DNA of 14,331 bases from an uncultured Muribaculaceae bacterium. Lineage in GTDB: Bacteria > Bacteroidota > Bacteroidia > Bacteroidales > Muribaculaceae. Made by a program: the position numbers and the translations under genes. Within the stretch, counting starts at the first letter, position 1; every line of letters begins with the position of its first letter. Where the stretch lies: positions 1-14,331 of the forward strand of contig CAKUKR010000068.1 in the NCBI GenBank assembly GCA_934663645.1, in the 5' to 3' direction. Positions 1-7,028 of this stretch are shown here, one piece after another. The notes under the pieces were generated by a model. The model saw only the letters and a program-made list of their open reading frames with translations, had not been told where the DNA came from and made no database searches.

Positions 1-175
1 GGGCTGCGCCCTCTGTCTCCTTGCGGTTTCTCCCGCCGCGCTCAACCCAGATGTTGCACTTCGAACTGGATTCTACAAAGCCTACATGCACAACCCCATT
101 TGCACGTCGTGCTGATTCCACAGAAAAAAGCGGCCTCGATCCGTATGCAGCGCAATATTACAGGAGCTGTCGGTA
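1..175. other. unassigned sequence downstream of the permease gene
   Basis: No gene can be supported here. Plus-strand frame 2 is open from the window edge to a TGA at 113-115 and could be the last 37 codons of a gene converging on the permease, but the peptide (ending MHNPICTSC) has no recognisable motif. The other open frames look like shadows. No clear terminator is visible after the permease stop at 176. Confidence 0.3.
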
Positions 176-2218
176 CTATGCTTCTGCATTGCCACATTCA
201 GCAGCGTCGGCAGCAGGATGTATCTGCCCAGAAATGCCTTTCGAAGCATCGGTCGGAGATCCCGGGGTGTAATCGCTGGCTGCGGCGGACGGCGCGTCTG
301 CCGGCTCGTCCTCGTCCGCCTCCTCGCCGAGCATGGCGAGTATCTGTCGGCTGACGGACACGGTCTGAGCGAGCTCGCCTCGCAGCTCCTTCTGGTGGCG
401 CAGCCCGACAAGGTACAACGGCAGCCCGAGGGGCGCGAACCATATAAAAGCCTTTGCCAGCATGCGGTGCGAGGAGGGTGAATATACCCATTCACGGCGC
501 AGCACGGGATAGTCCATGAGTTTGCCGACAAGCAGTATGTCGCGGCTGTCTGTCAGATACGTCACGGTGTCTTCGAGCATCTCGGCGAGGGCGGTCAGAG
601 CCTCCATGTCATAGCCTTGCGTCCAGTATTTGCGGTATGACATCCGGCGGGGCGACCGCGCCAGCAGCTGCCGTGCTGCCGTCATCACGCTGCGAAGGCG
701 GCTGACGGCCTCTTCGGCGGATATATCGTTGATGATGACCTCCTTGAAGGGCACGTTGCGCTGCGGCTTGCGCCCCAGCAGGCGGCGCAGCTTGATGAGC
801 CATGCGTCCTTGTCGAAGACTGCGGAGTCGTTCATCGCCTTGTAGGTCACGTATATGCCCAGCGGCGCGAGAATGGCCGTGGAAATCCACATGCCCAGCC
901 ACACAGGCCAACGGCCGTCACGAGCCATCTTGTAGCCAGTATTGTCGATGATATAGTAGACCAGGAACAGCAGCACGCTCACCACCAGCGGCGTGCCGAG
1001 GCCGCCCTTGCGTATGATTGCCCCAAGCGGCGCGCCGATAAAGAACATGATGAGGCACGCTACGGAGAGCGTGAATTTCTTGAGCAACTCTATCTCGTGG
1101 CGGCGCAGCGACTTCTTGTCGTCCTTCATTGCCTCCGACTTGAACTCATAGTTGCCCTTGACCGACTCCACCTGATGGTGCGCCATTGAGAACAACTGCC
1201 TCAGTTCCGCCTCAGGCAGTTTCAACAGCATCGAGTCCAAATCCGGCATCTGCGCGGGCATCTTGACCTGCTTGAACGGCACCACTGCATGCTTCTTGGG
1301 GCTCCACTGCCGGTTCACACCCACTATCGGCGAGGTAAGAAGCGACTTGCTGTACTGGTCGCCTATCGAGTCCACGCGCACATTTATCGAGTCTATGGTC
1401 TGCCGCAGCTCCGTAATGTTCTTGCCCACATACTGCTTGCGCATCGTCTGGTCATCGAGGCGGTTGAAATTGGCGTCAAAGGGGATAAGCACCTCCTTGT
1501 CGGCGAACTTCTCGCGGCGGAACGGCACGTTCTGGTCCAGTGACGACTGGTCGCGCAGGTTCTCGAACTGCTCACCCTGGAACAGACGCAGGTAGAGGTA
1601 ACGGTTGTCCTTGGTAAAGGCTATGCGGGCAGAGTCCGCCAGCACAATAGACGTATTGTCGCCCCCGCCGCTAACATCATATATCATAACGCCCTTCAGC
1701 ACGCCGGTCTCGGGGTTCTTCTTCTCCACAAACAGGTTGTAGCCCGGTATCTGGTCATAGAACACCCCCTCGGGGATTTCCACCTCGGGCGATTTCTGCT
1801 TCATGGAGTAGAGGAGCGTCCACATCTTGACCTGCGCGTGCGGCAGCACATTGTTCTGGAAGAAGAACGCCCCGACGGAAATGCCGGAAATCAGCACTAT
1901 CAGCGGCGACATCACCTGCACCAGCGAGATGCCGGCAGCCTTCATGGCGGTAAGCTCGAACTTCTCGCCCAGATTGCCGAAAGTCATCAGCGAAGCGAGC
2001 AGTATTGCCAGCGGCAACGCCATGGGCACCATGCTCACGGCGGCATAGAAGAACAGCTCCCCTATCACGTCGATGGGAAGCCCCTTGCCCACCATGTCAT
2101 CAACGTATTTCCACAGGAACTGCATCAGCACGATGAAGAGCACGATGAAGAACGTCATCGCGAACAGGGGCAGGAAACTCTTCAGTACAAAAGCGTACAG
2201 GCGTTTTATCAATACCAT
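176..2218 (-). CDS. LptF/LptG (YjgP/YjgQ) family permease, long Bacteroidota form
   Basis: Inner-membrane subunit of the Lpt machine that extracts lipopolysaccharide from the inner membrane and passes it to the periplasmic bridge, powered by the LptB ATPase. Seen: 680 residues. Three hydrophobic segments at about 14-36, 55-80 and 103-121, a soluble stretch at 125-380 matching the periplasmic beta-jellyroll position, then three segments at about 383-402, 409-426 and 438-459. This is the six-helix LptF/G topology. Beyond it lies an extra region of about 215 residues with one more hydrophobic segment (588-606) and an Ala/Asp/Glu/Pro-rich tail from 631. E. coli LptF and LptG are only about 360 residues; longer forms are usual in Bacteroidota. 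The ATG at 2218 is preferred over the TTG at 2239 because membrane segment 1 then begins normally and a -7 box lies 45 nt upstream. F versus G cannot be decided. Confidence 0.9.
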   Translation of the reverse strand: MVLIKRLYAFVLKSFLPLFAMTFFIVLFIVLMQFLWKYVDDMVGKGLPIDVIGELFFYAAVSMVPMALPLAILLASLMTFGNLGEKFELTAMKAAGISLVQVMSPLIVLISGISVGAFFFQNNVLPHAQVKMWTLLYSMKQKSPEVEIPEGVFYDQIPGYNLFVEKKNPETGVLKGVMIYDVSGGGDNTSIVLADSARIAFTKDNRYLYLRLFQGEQFENLRDQSSLDQNVPFRREKFADKEVLIPFDANFNRLDDQTMRKQYVGKNITELRQTIDSINVRVDSIGDQYSKSLLTSPIVGVNRQWSPKKHAVVPFKQVKMPAQMPDLDSMLLKLPEAELRQLFSMAHHQVESVKGNYEFKSEAMKDDKKSLRRHEIELLKKFTLSVACLIMFFIGAPLGAIIRKGGLGTPLVVSVLLFLVYYIIDNTGYKMARDGRWPVWLGMWISTAILAPLGIYVTYKAMNDSAVFDKDAWLIKLRRLLGRKPQRNVPFKEVIINDISAEEAVSRLRSVMTAARQLLARSPRRMSYRKYWTQGYDMEALTALAEMLEDTVTYLTDSRDILLVGKLMDYPVLRREWVYSPSSHRMLAKAFIWFAPLGLPLYLVGLRHQKELRGELAQTVSVSRQILAMLGEEADEDEPADAPSAAASDYTPGSPTDASKGISGQIHPAADAAECGNAEA

Positions 2219-2262
2219 GTCTGCAAGACCGCCAGGCAACAGCCTCTCGCGGTTTCAAGCCC

Positions 2263-2270
2263 CAAAGTTA
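2263..2270 (-). promoter_or_regulatory. -7 box of the LptF/G-family gene
   Basis: The minus strand reads TAACTTTG, an exact match to the Bacteroidota -7 consensus TAnnTTTG. It lies 45 nt upstream of the ATG at 2218. About 20 nt further upstream is only TTTC, a weak -33 element. It is divergent from the pta promoter at 2386. Confidence 0.6.
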
Positions 2271-2385
2271 GTCATAATTCCTCACTCTCCGAAATTTTTC
2301 CGCCTTCCGCGCCATTTTCGCCGCCTCCGCCGCCCGCTGCGTGAAAAAGAGAGGGCGACAGTGGGCGTATTCGCGCATTATTTAG

Positions 2386-2416
2386 TAACTTTGCCGTCAA
2401 AAGCCCCTTGGGGCTT
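2386..2416 (+). promoter_or_regulatory. pta-ackA promoter -7 box and hairpin at the transcript start
   Basis: TAACTTTG at 2386-2393 matches TAnnTTTG, so transcription should start near 2399-2401. Exactly there begins a perfect inverted repeat, AAGCCCC-TT-GGGGCTT (2401-2416), which would place a GC-rich stem at the extreme 5' end of the mRNA, 36 nt before the pta ATG. No convincing -33 TTTG is seen. The stem may protect the mRNA 5' end or be a DNA-level operator; this is inference. Confidence 0.55.
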
Positions 2417-2452
2417 CTCAGCATAACGAAACTAAACAAACACGATAATATT

Positions 2453-3466
2453 ATGACACTTTTTGAACGCCTGACTGCCAAGGCGCAGGAACACCCCCAG
2501 CGTCTGGTACTTCCGGAATCTCTCGAACCCCGCACTCTCAAAGCAGCCGACGACATCATCGCTCGCGGCATCGCTGAGGTGATACTGATAGGCAACCGCG
2601 ATGAAATCCTGGCCAAAGCCGCTGAACTCGGCCTCGCCAACATCGCAAAGGCTACTGTCAACAACCCCGAAGACGCTTCTTTCACAGAGAAATACGCAGA
2701 ACTGTTCGCTGAACTGCGCAAGAAGAAGGGCGTTTCAATAGAGGAGGCTCGCAAGACTGCCAAGAATGCCCTCTATCTGGGCTGCCTGATGATCAAGGCC
2801 GGCGACGCGGACTGCATGGTGGCAGGCGCGCTCAGCCCCACATCACACGTGCTGCGTGCTGCCTTCCAGGTGCTCAAGACGAAGCCGGGCATCTCTGTGG
2901 TCAGCGGCGCGTTCATCATGCTGCTCCCCGAGGGCTGCCAGTACGGCGAAAACGGCATGCTCATCTTCGCCGACTGCGCCGTAGTGCCTGACCCCTCAAA
3001 GGAGGAACTGGCACAGATAGCCGTGGCTACCGCCAAGACCACCCGTGACATCGCCGGACTCGACCCTGTCGTGGCTATGCTCAGCTTCTCGACTCGAGGC
3101 AGCGCGTCACACGAGAAGGTTGACAAGGTGCGCGAAGCCATGGAGCTGGCCCGCGAGATGGCACCCGAACTGAAAATCGACGGCGAGATGCAGAGCGACG
3201 CTGCCATCGTCCCCTCCGTGGGTGCACAGAAAGCCCCGGACAGCACTGTTGCAGGCCACGCCAACACCCTCATCTTCCCCTCGCTGGAGACTGGCAACAT
3301 CGCTTACAAGCTCGTGCAGCGTCTCGCCGGCGCTGGCGCCGTAGGCCCTATACTGCAAGGTCTCGCTGCCCCGGTCAATGACCTCTCCCGCGGCGCAACT
3401 GTCGAGGACATCATCAACACCATCATCGTGACCTGCAACCAGGCTATCGGCGACAAGGGTCTCTGA
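2453..3466 (+). CDS. pta: phosphate acetyltransferase
   Basis: Converts acetyl-CoA and phosphate to acetyl phosphate plus CoA in the cytoplasm (EC 2.3.1.8), the first step of acetate formation, and the reverse step for acetate use. Seen: 337 residues, the size of the short single-domain PTA_PTB enzymes. Conserved stretches include SFSTRGSA (211-218), KIDGEMQSDAA (241-251), NTLIFPSLETGN (271-282) and GPILQGLAAPVNDLSRG (298-314), which carry the CoA/phosphate-site Ser and Arg of this family. The ATG at 2453 fits the normal N-terminus MTLFERL; a TTG 45 nt upstream lies inside the leader hairpin and is rejected. ackA follows after 44 nt with no terminator between, so the two are an operon. Confidence 0.97.
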   Translation: MTLFERLTAKAQEHPQRLVLPESLEPRTLKAADDIIARGIAEVILIGNRDEILAKAAELGLANIAKATVNNPEDASFTEKYAELFAELRKKKGVSIEEARKTAKNALYLGCLMIKAGDADCMVAGALSPTSHVLRAAFQVLKTKPGISVVSGAFIMLLPEGCQYGENGMLIFADCAVVPDPSKEELAQIAVATAKTTRDIAGLDPVVAMLSFSTRGSASHEKVDKVREAMELAREMAPELKIDGEMQSDAAIVPSVGAQKAPDSTVAGHANTLIFPSLETGNIAYKLVQRLAGAGAVGPILQGLAAPVNDLSRGATVEDIINTIIVTCNQAIGDKGL

Positions 3467-3510
3467 GAAACGATTTCAGAAACGCAAACAATCAACTTCA
3501 ATCTACATAT

Positions 3511-4707
3511 ATGAAAATATTAGTGCTCAACTGCGGCAGCAGCAGCGTCAAGTATAAGCTCATCGACTCCGAGAGCAAGGAAGTGCTCGCCGACGGCGGC
3601 GTGGAGAAAATCGGTCTGCCCGATTCATTCCTCAAGTTCAAGCGTCCCGACGGCACCAAGGGCGTAATCACTGTCAACATGCCTGACGCCAAGGAGGCTG
3701 TCAAGAATGTGCTCAACCTCCTCACCGACCCCAAGGAGGGCGCGGTCAAGAGCCTCGACGAAATCGATGCAGTAGGCCACCGCGTGGTGCACGGCATGGA
3801 CAAGTTCAGCAAGTCGATGCTCATCACCCCGGAGGTTATAGAGAAGATACAGGAGTGCTACACTGTGGCCCCGCTCCACAACCCCGCCAACATGGCCGGC
3901 ATCGACGCTATCACGCAGCTCATGCCCGGCAAGCCTCAGGTGGGCGTGTTTGACACCGCTTTCCACCAGACCATGCCCGCCAAGGCATACATGTATCCCC
4001 TGACTTGGGAGGCATACGAGAAGTACGGCGTGCGCCGCTACGGCTTCCACGGCACGAGCCACCGCTACGTGTCGCGCCGCGCCTGCGAGTTCCTCGGCCT
4101 GGACTATGAGAAGCAGCGCATCATCACCTGCCACATCGGCAACGGCGCGTCGATCACTGCCATCAAGGACGGCGTGAGCATCGACACCTCCATGGGCCTC
4201 ACCCCGACCGAAGGCCTGATGATGGGCACTCGCTGCGGCGACGTTGACCCGGGTGCGCTCGTCTACCTGATGAAGCGCATGAACCTCGACGTGGACGGCC
4301 TCAGCAACCTCATCAACAAGAAGTCCGGCGTGGCTGGCATCTCCGAGATATCAAGCGACATGCGCTCCATCGAGGACGGCGTGGCCAAAGGCGACGAGCG
4401 TTGCACGCTGACCATGGACATGTATGAATACCGCATACTGAAGTACATCGGCGCATACGCAGCTGCCCTCGGCGGCGTGGACGTGATAGTATTCACCGGC
4501 GGCGTGGGCGAGAACCAGCTCGGCACACGCGAGGTCATCTGCCGCAAGCTCGAGTACCTCGGCGTGACCTTCAACCCCGAGGCCAACAAGCGCGGCATCG
4601 AGACCCTGCTGTCAGGCCCGGACTCCAAGGTGAAAGTCGTGGCTATCCCCACCGACGAGGAGCTGATGATAGCACAGGACACCGCAGAGATCGTAGCCGG
4701 CAAGTGA
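3511..4707 (+). CDS. ackA: acetate kinase
   Basis: Transfers phosphate from acetyl phosphate to ADP, giving acetate and ATP (EC 2.7.2.1), the energy-yielding end of fermentation through Pta. Seen: 398 residues, the usual length. Signatures present: NCGSSSVKYKL (7-17), HRVVHG (90-95), FDTAFHQTMP (147-156), YGFHGTSH (177-184), HIGNGAS (208-214), GLMMGTRCGDVDPG (235-248) and FTGGVGEN (328-335). Family active-site residues Asn7, Arg91, Asp148, His180, Arg241 and Glu384 sit at the positions known from the Methanosarcina thermophila enzyme. It follows pta by 44 nt and should share its transcript. A GC-rich hairpin lies 30 nt after its stop. Confidence 0.98.
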   Translation: MKILVLNCGSSSVKYKLIDSESKEVLADGGVEKIGLPDSFLKFKRPDGTKGVITVNMPDAKEAVKNVLNLLTDPKEGAVKSLDEIDAVGHRVVHGMDKFSKSMLITPEVIEKIQECYTVAPLHNPANMAGIDAITQLMPGKPQVGVFDTAFHQTMPAKAYMYPLTWEAYEKYGVRRYGFHGTSHRYVSRRACEFLGLDYEKQRIITCHIGNGASITAIKDGVSIDTSMGLTPTEGLMMGTRCGDVDPGALVYLMKRMNLDVDGLSNLINKKSGVAGISEISSDMRSIEDGVAKGDERCTLTMDMYEYRILKYIGAYAAALGGVDVIVFTGGVGENQLGTREVICRKLEYLGVTFNPEANKRGIETLLSGPDSKVKVVAIPTDEELMIAQDTAEIVAGK

Positions 4708-4737
4708 TGCCGCGACGGTCGTAGACACACATAGAGC

Positions 4738-4775
4738 CGGAACGGGGAGGAGCGTCGTTTGCCCCTCCCCTGTTC
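4738..4775 (+). terminator. hairpin between ackA and lgt, possible terminator or attenuator
   Basis: GAACGGGGAGG (4740-4750) pairs with CCTCCCC-T-GTTC (4764-4775), an 11-bp GC-rich stem with one bulged T and a 13-nt loop. The stem is followed by TGGCATTTCTC, so the T-run is poor and termination may be partial. No clear promoter is seen between it and lgt, so lgt may rely on readthrough from pta-ackA. Confidence 0.45.
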
Positions 4776-4821
4776 TGGCATTTCTCATATCGCAACTTCC
4801 ACACAAAATCCCCTGCAAGAA

Positions 4822-5676
4822 ATGTTAGACATCATTTACTGGAACGCCGACCCGATAATGTTCTCACTCGGCGCACTCCATGTGCGGTGGTACGGCCTGG
4901 CATTCGCCATCGGCTTCATCATCGGCTACAACATCGTCTCGCGGATGTTCCGCCACGAGGGCGCGCCCGAGAAGTGGCTCAGTATACTGCTCATGTACGT
5001 CATCATCGCCACAATAGTCGGCGCACGCCTCGGCCACGTGTTCTTCTACGCCTGGGACTACTACTCGCAGCACCTCTCCGAGATACCCAAGATATGGGAA
5101 GGTGGGCTGGCAAGCCACGGCGGAGGCATCGGCATCATCATTGCCGTGATACTCTTCTCGCGCTGTGTGGCGAAAAAGCCCGTGTCGTGGACATTCGACA
5201 AACTCGTCATACCGATAGCCCTCGTCGGCTGCCTGATACGCCTCGGCAACCTGATGAACAGCGAAATATACGGTGCGCCCACCGACATGCCCTGGGGATT
5301 TGTGTTCCAGCACAATGGCGAGACAGTGCCTATGCACCCCACGCAGCTCTATGAAGCCGCATGCTACCTGCTGCTGTTCTGCCTGTTGATGTGGATGTAC
5401 TGGCGCAGGGGGCTGCAGCAGCGGCCGTGGCTCATCACCGGCACCGCGTTCGTCGGCATTTTCGTGCCGCGATTCCTAATCGAGTTTGTCAAGAACGTCC
5501 AGGAACCGTGGGAACTCGACATGGTCGCCAAATGCGGCATCAACATGGGGCAAGCGCTGTCAATACCGTTCATACTCATCGGCATCGGCATGATAGTCTA
5601 CGCCATGCGCCGTCCGCGCCAGCATTGGCAGTTCCCCAACCGCTTCGCGGAAGCGTCCAAAAGCAAACTGCCCTGA
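4822..5676 (+). CDS. lgt: prolipoprotein diacylglyceryl transferase
   Basis: Moves the diacylglyceryl group from phosphatidylglycerol to the lipobox cysteine of prolipoproteins in the inner membrane (EC 2.5.1.145), the first step of lipoprotein maturation. Seen: 284 residues with several hydrophobic helices, a normal size. Key motifs: WYGLAFAIGF (23-32), the VGARLGHVFFY segment (66-76), WEGGLASHGG (92-101) containing His99 (E. coli His103), the Lgt signature RLGNLMNSEIYG (140-151) with Arg140 and Asn143, HPTQLYEA (172-179), and PRFLIEF (216-222) with Arg217 (E. coli Arg239). The ATG at 4822 is chosen because the protein aligns from MLDIIYW and an A/G-rich stretch precedes it; the upstream in-frame start at 4759 lies within the hairpin. 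The 3' end faces the next gene with only 12 nt between stops. Confidence 0.96.
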   Translation: MLDIIYWNADPIMFSLGALHVRWYGLAFAIGFIIGYNIVSRMFRHEGAPEKWLSILLMYVIIATIVGARLGHVFFYAWDYYSQHLSEIPKIWEGGLASHGGGIGIIIAVILFSRCVAKKPVSWTFDKLVIPIALVGCLIRLGNLMNSEIYGAPTDMPWGFVFQHNGETVPMHPTQLYEAACYLLLFCLLMWMYWRRGLQQRPWLITGTAFVGIFVPRFLIEFVKNVQEPWELDMVAKCGINMGQALSIPFILIGIGMIVYAMRRPRQHWQFPNRFAEASKSKLP

Positions 5677-5691
5677 CACCGCGCCGCGTCA
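5674..5691. repeat. palindromic junction of two convergent stop codons
   Basis: The stops of lgt (TGA, plus) and of the hydrolase (TGA on minus, read as TCA) bracket CACCGCGCCGCG. TGAC and GTCA form the arms of a small palindrome. The 18-bp string matches the other tight convergent junction in this window (10901-10918) at 14 of 18 positions with identical spacing. It may serve transcription end in both directions, but it is small and has no T-run. Confidence 0.35.
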
Positions 5692-6756
5692 ATACATAGG
5701 CGTGAACGGAGCTGACACCTCCAGCCAATGCGTGGCATCGCCGCAATCATGGGCATGACGCGACGTGTCGAGCTTCAGCACCGGACTGCCCGGACGCAGG
5801 TCGCAACGCTTCAAGTCAACGAAATACATTCCGTCGCCGGTCACTATGTCAAAGTAGTACCGGCGATTTTTCGTGTCCGCAAACGACCGCCATTGCGTCG
5901 AGCTGAGGTTCGGCTCGCCAGACAGCGTATAGCGGTAAGGCACGGAGCTGCACGCAAGCACCGACCGCGTTATGGCGACAGCGGTACGCCCGTCAGCAGT
6001 GCGCTCCACATTGTGGGCGAAGAAATTGGCACGCGCACAGCGGTCAGGGCTGCGCACCGCACCCGGCAGGAAATTCGCGCCGCCCACCTTGTCCCAGTAT
6101 TCCAGCACAGCCTTCATCTCGCCCCACTGCGGGTCATTGGTCATCGCCAGGATGTCGCCCGGGTAATGTATGCGCACCTCGCCGTGGTCAAACTCCAGTA
6201 TCGCCGTCCGCCCAGACGCATCAGTTATCCCCCAGTGCAACGCAGACACCGTGCCGCCGTCGAAAGTCGCGCCCGAGATGTCGAAATCATGGCTGCGCAG
6301 CGTAGCTACGCACTCCTCCGTAGTGGCATGGGTGTCGAGCAGCCAAGCCACAAACACCGCCAGCGACATCGGCGGACGGCCGGCAGTCTGCGCATTGCCG
6401 TAGACAGTGCCTTTGCAGAACAGGCCGTTTATCACCAGTCCCGCCTCGTTCATACCCTCCGTGACACCGCCGTCATAGCTCACCGCATAGACCGCGCCGT
6501 AGCGCGACACCCAACGCTTCGCGCCCTCGCGCACGTCGCCCGCCTTCTCAATGCCGCGCGGATAGACATAGAGGTTGGTCGGTATCGGCGTTTTCCAGTC
6601 CAGGGAACGCCCCACGACAAACAGCGAATCCTCGCCCTGATAGACCACCCGCGTACAAGCCCTGGCCTGCGGCACGGCAGCCGCCAAGCCAACCGCAACC
6701 GCCGCCAGCACAGGCTTGATATTGCCCGTCATCATACGAAACATATTCATCATCAT
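5689..6756 (-). CDS. secreted linear amide C-N hydrolase, choloylglycine hydrolase family (possible bile salt hydrolase)
   Basis: An Ntn-fold amidase of the bile salt hydrolase / penicillin V acylase group; the likely reaction is cleavage of an amide such as taurine- or glycine-conjugated bile acids, in the periplasm or outside. Seen: 355 residues. A signal peptide (hydrophobic core about 14-28) ends in ARA just before Cys34, so cleavage leaves the CTRVVY nucleophile cysteine at the mature N-terminus. Other family residues: GRSLDW (49-54, Arg50 and Asp53), GMNEAGLV (101-108), MTNDP (205-209, Asn207) and CARANFF (240-246, Arg242). The N-terminal part follows the pattern I know from Bacteroides bile salt hydrolases (ACTR.VY, GR..DWK, N.YV.PRG). 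The start is uncertain: ATGs at 6756, 6753, 6750, 6744, 6735 and 6732 are all in frame; the first is given. Substrate is not provable from sequence. Confidence 0.88.
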   Translation of the reverse strand: MMMNMFRMMTGNIKPVLAAVAVGLAAAVPQARACTRVVYQGEDSLFVVGRSLDWKTPIPTNLYVYPRGIEKAGDVREGAKRWVSRYGAVYAVSYDGGVTEGMNEAGLVINGLFCKGTVYGNAQTAGRPPMSLAVFVAWLLDTHATTEECVATLRSHDFDISGATFDGGTVSALHWGITDASGRTAILEFDHGEVRIHYPGDILAMTNDPQWGEMKAVLEYWDKVGGANFLPGAVRSPDRCARANFFAHNVERTADGRTAVAITRSVLACSSVPYRYTLSGEPNLSSTQWRSFADTKNRRYYFDIVTGDGMYFVDLKRCDLRPGSPVLKLDTSRHAHDCGDATHWLEVSAPFTPMY

Positions 6757-6885
6757 ATCAGCAACATATTGGTTATACGAAGACAACGCCCACTGCCGCC
6801 CGATAGTTGACCGACCCAGTTGCAACGCTCCGCCTCTGGGAACACTTCAAAATCGTGAATTGCCACCTTTTTTCCGCACCAGAAT

Positions 6886-6916
6886 TTTGCCGTAACAGGA
6901 TTTATGACTACCTTTG
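6886..6916 (+). promoter_or_regulatory. complete Bacteroidota promoter of the small RNA gene
   Basis: TTTG (6886-6889), then 19 nt, then TACCTTTG (6909-6916): both the -33 and -7 elements match consensus at the standard spacing. It is the best promoter in the window. It points away from the hydrolase gene, and no protein gene lies downstream on this strand before the terminator. Confidence 0.75.
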
Positions 6917-6921
6917 CATTA

Positions 6922-7024
6922 CAAAGGGTAGTTTCCCCCTAAGAAATACTTCGCTTGCGCAAGCAACGATTTTAGGGATCGGCAGTAGCCGGTTGGAAAG
7001 AGCGGTTTCGTGCCGCTCTTTTTT
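6922..7024 (+). ncRNA. candidate small non-coding RNA, about 100 nt
   Basis: A transcript starting about 6 nt after the -7 box would run roughly 100 nt to an intrinsic terminator and code for nothing. Visible structure: CCCTAA (6937-6942) pairs with TTAGGG (6972-6977), enclosing a perfect 12-nt palindrome GCTTGCGCAAGC (6953-6964). A small hairpin CGGC-AGTA-GCCG (6980-6991) follows, then the terminator stem. An alternative pairing of AGGG (6925-6928) with the C-run at 6935-6940 is possible. It does not match 6S, SRP, tmRNA, RNase P or a riboswitch that I recognise, and there is no gene for a leader to control. A trans-acting regulatory RNA is the simplest reading. Confidence 0.6.
6997..7024 (+). 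terminator. intrinsic terminator of the small RNA, possibly bidirectional
   Basis: AAAGAGCGG (6997-7005) and CCGCTCTTT (7013-7021) form a perfect 9-bp stem with a 7-nt loop (TTTCGTG), followed by T to 7024. The minus strand has A-rich sequence before and CTTTCC after the same stem, so it may also end the DUF3800 transcript, whose stop codon is at 7029. Confidence 0.8.
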
Positions 7025-7028
7025 CATT

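Noticed and set aside
3625..4134. Minus-strand open frame of 169 codons opposite ackA
   Set aside because: His/Val/Leu-rich shadow of acetate kinase, with no promoter or motif of its own.
4864..5354. Open frames on both strands inside lgt
   Set aside because: Overlap the whole lgt core and show no recognisable protein features.
5728..6810. Long plus-strand open frame (360 codons) opposite the hydrolase gene
   Set aside because: Arg/His/Ala-rich translation with no domain; it is the antisense shadow of a gene with clear family motifs, as expected in GC-rich DNA.
6904..6942. 12-codon reading frame (ATG at 6904) as a leader peptide of an attenuator
   Set aside because: Its ATG lies upstream of the predicted transcript start and it overlaps the -7 box; no gene follows the terminator.
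6922..7024. 6S RNA, SRP RNA, tmRNA or riboswitch identity for the small RNA
   Set aside because: Too short for 6S, lacks the SRP GGAAG/GCAG internal loop and any tRNA-like part, and no downstream gene exists to regulate in cis.
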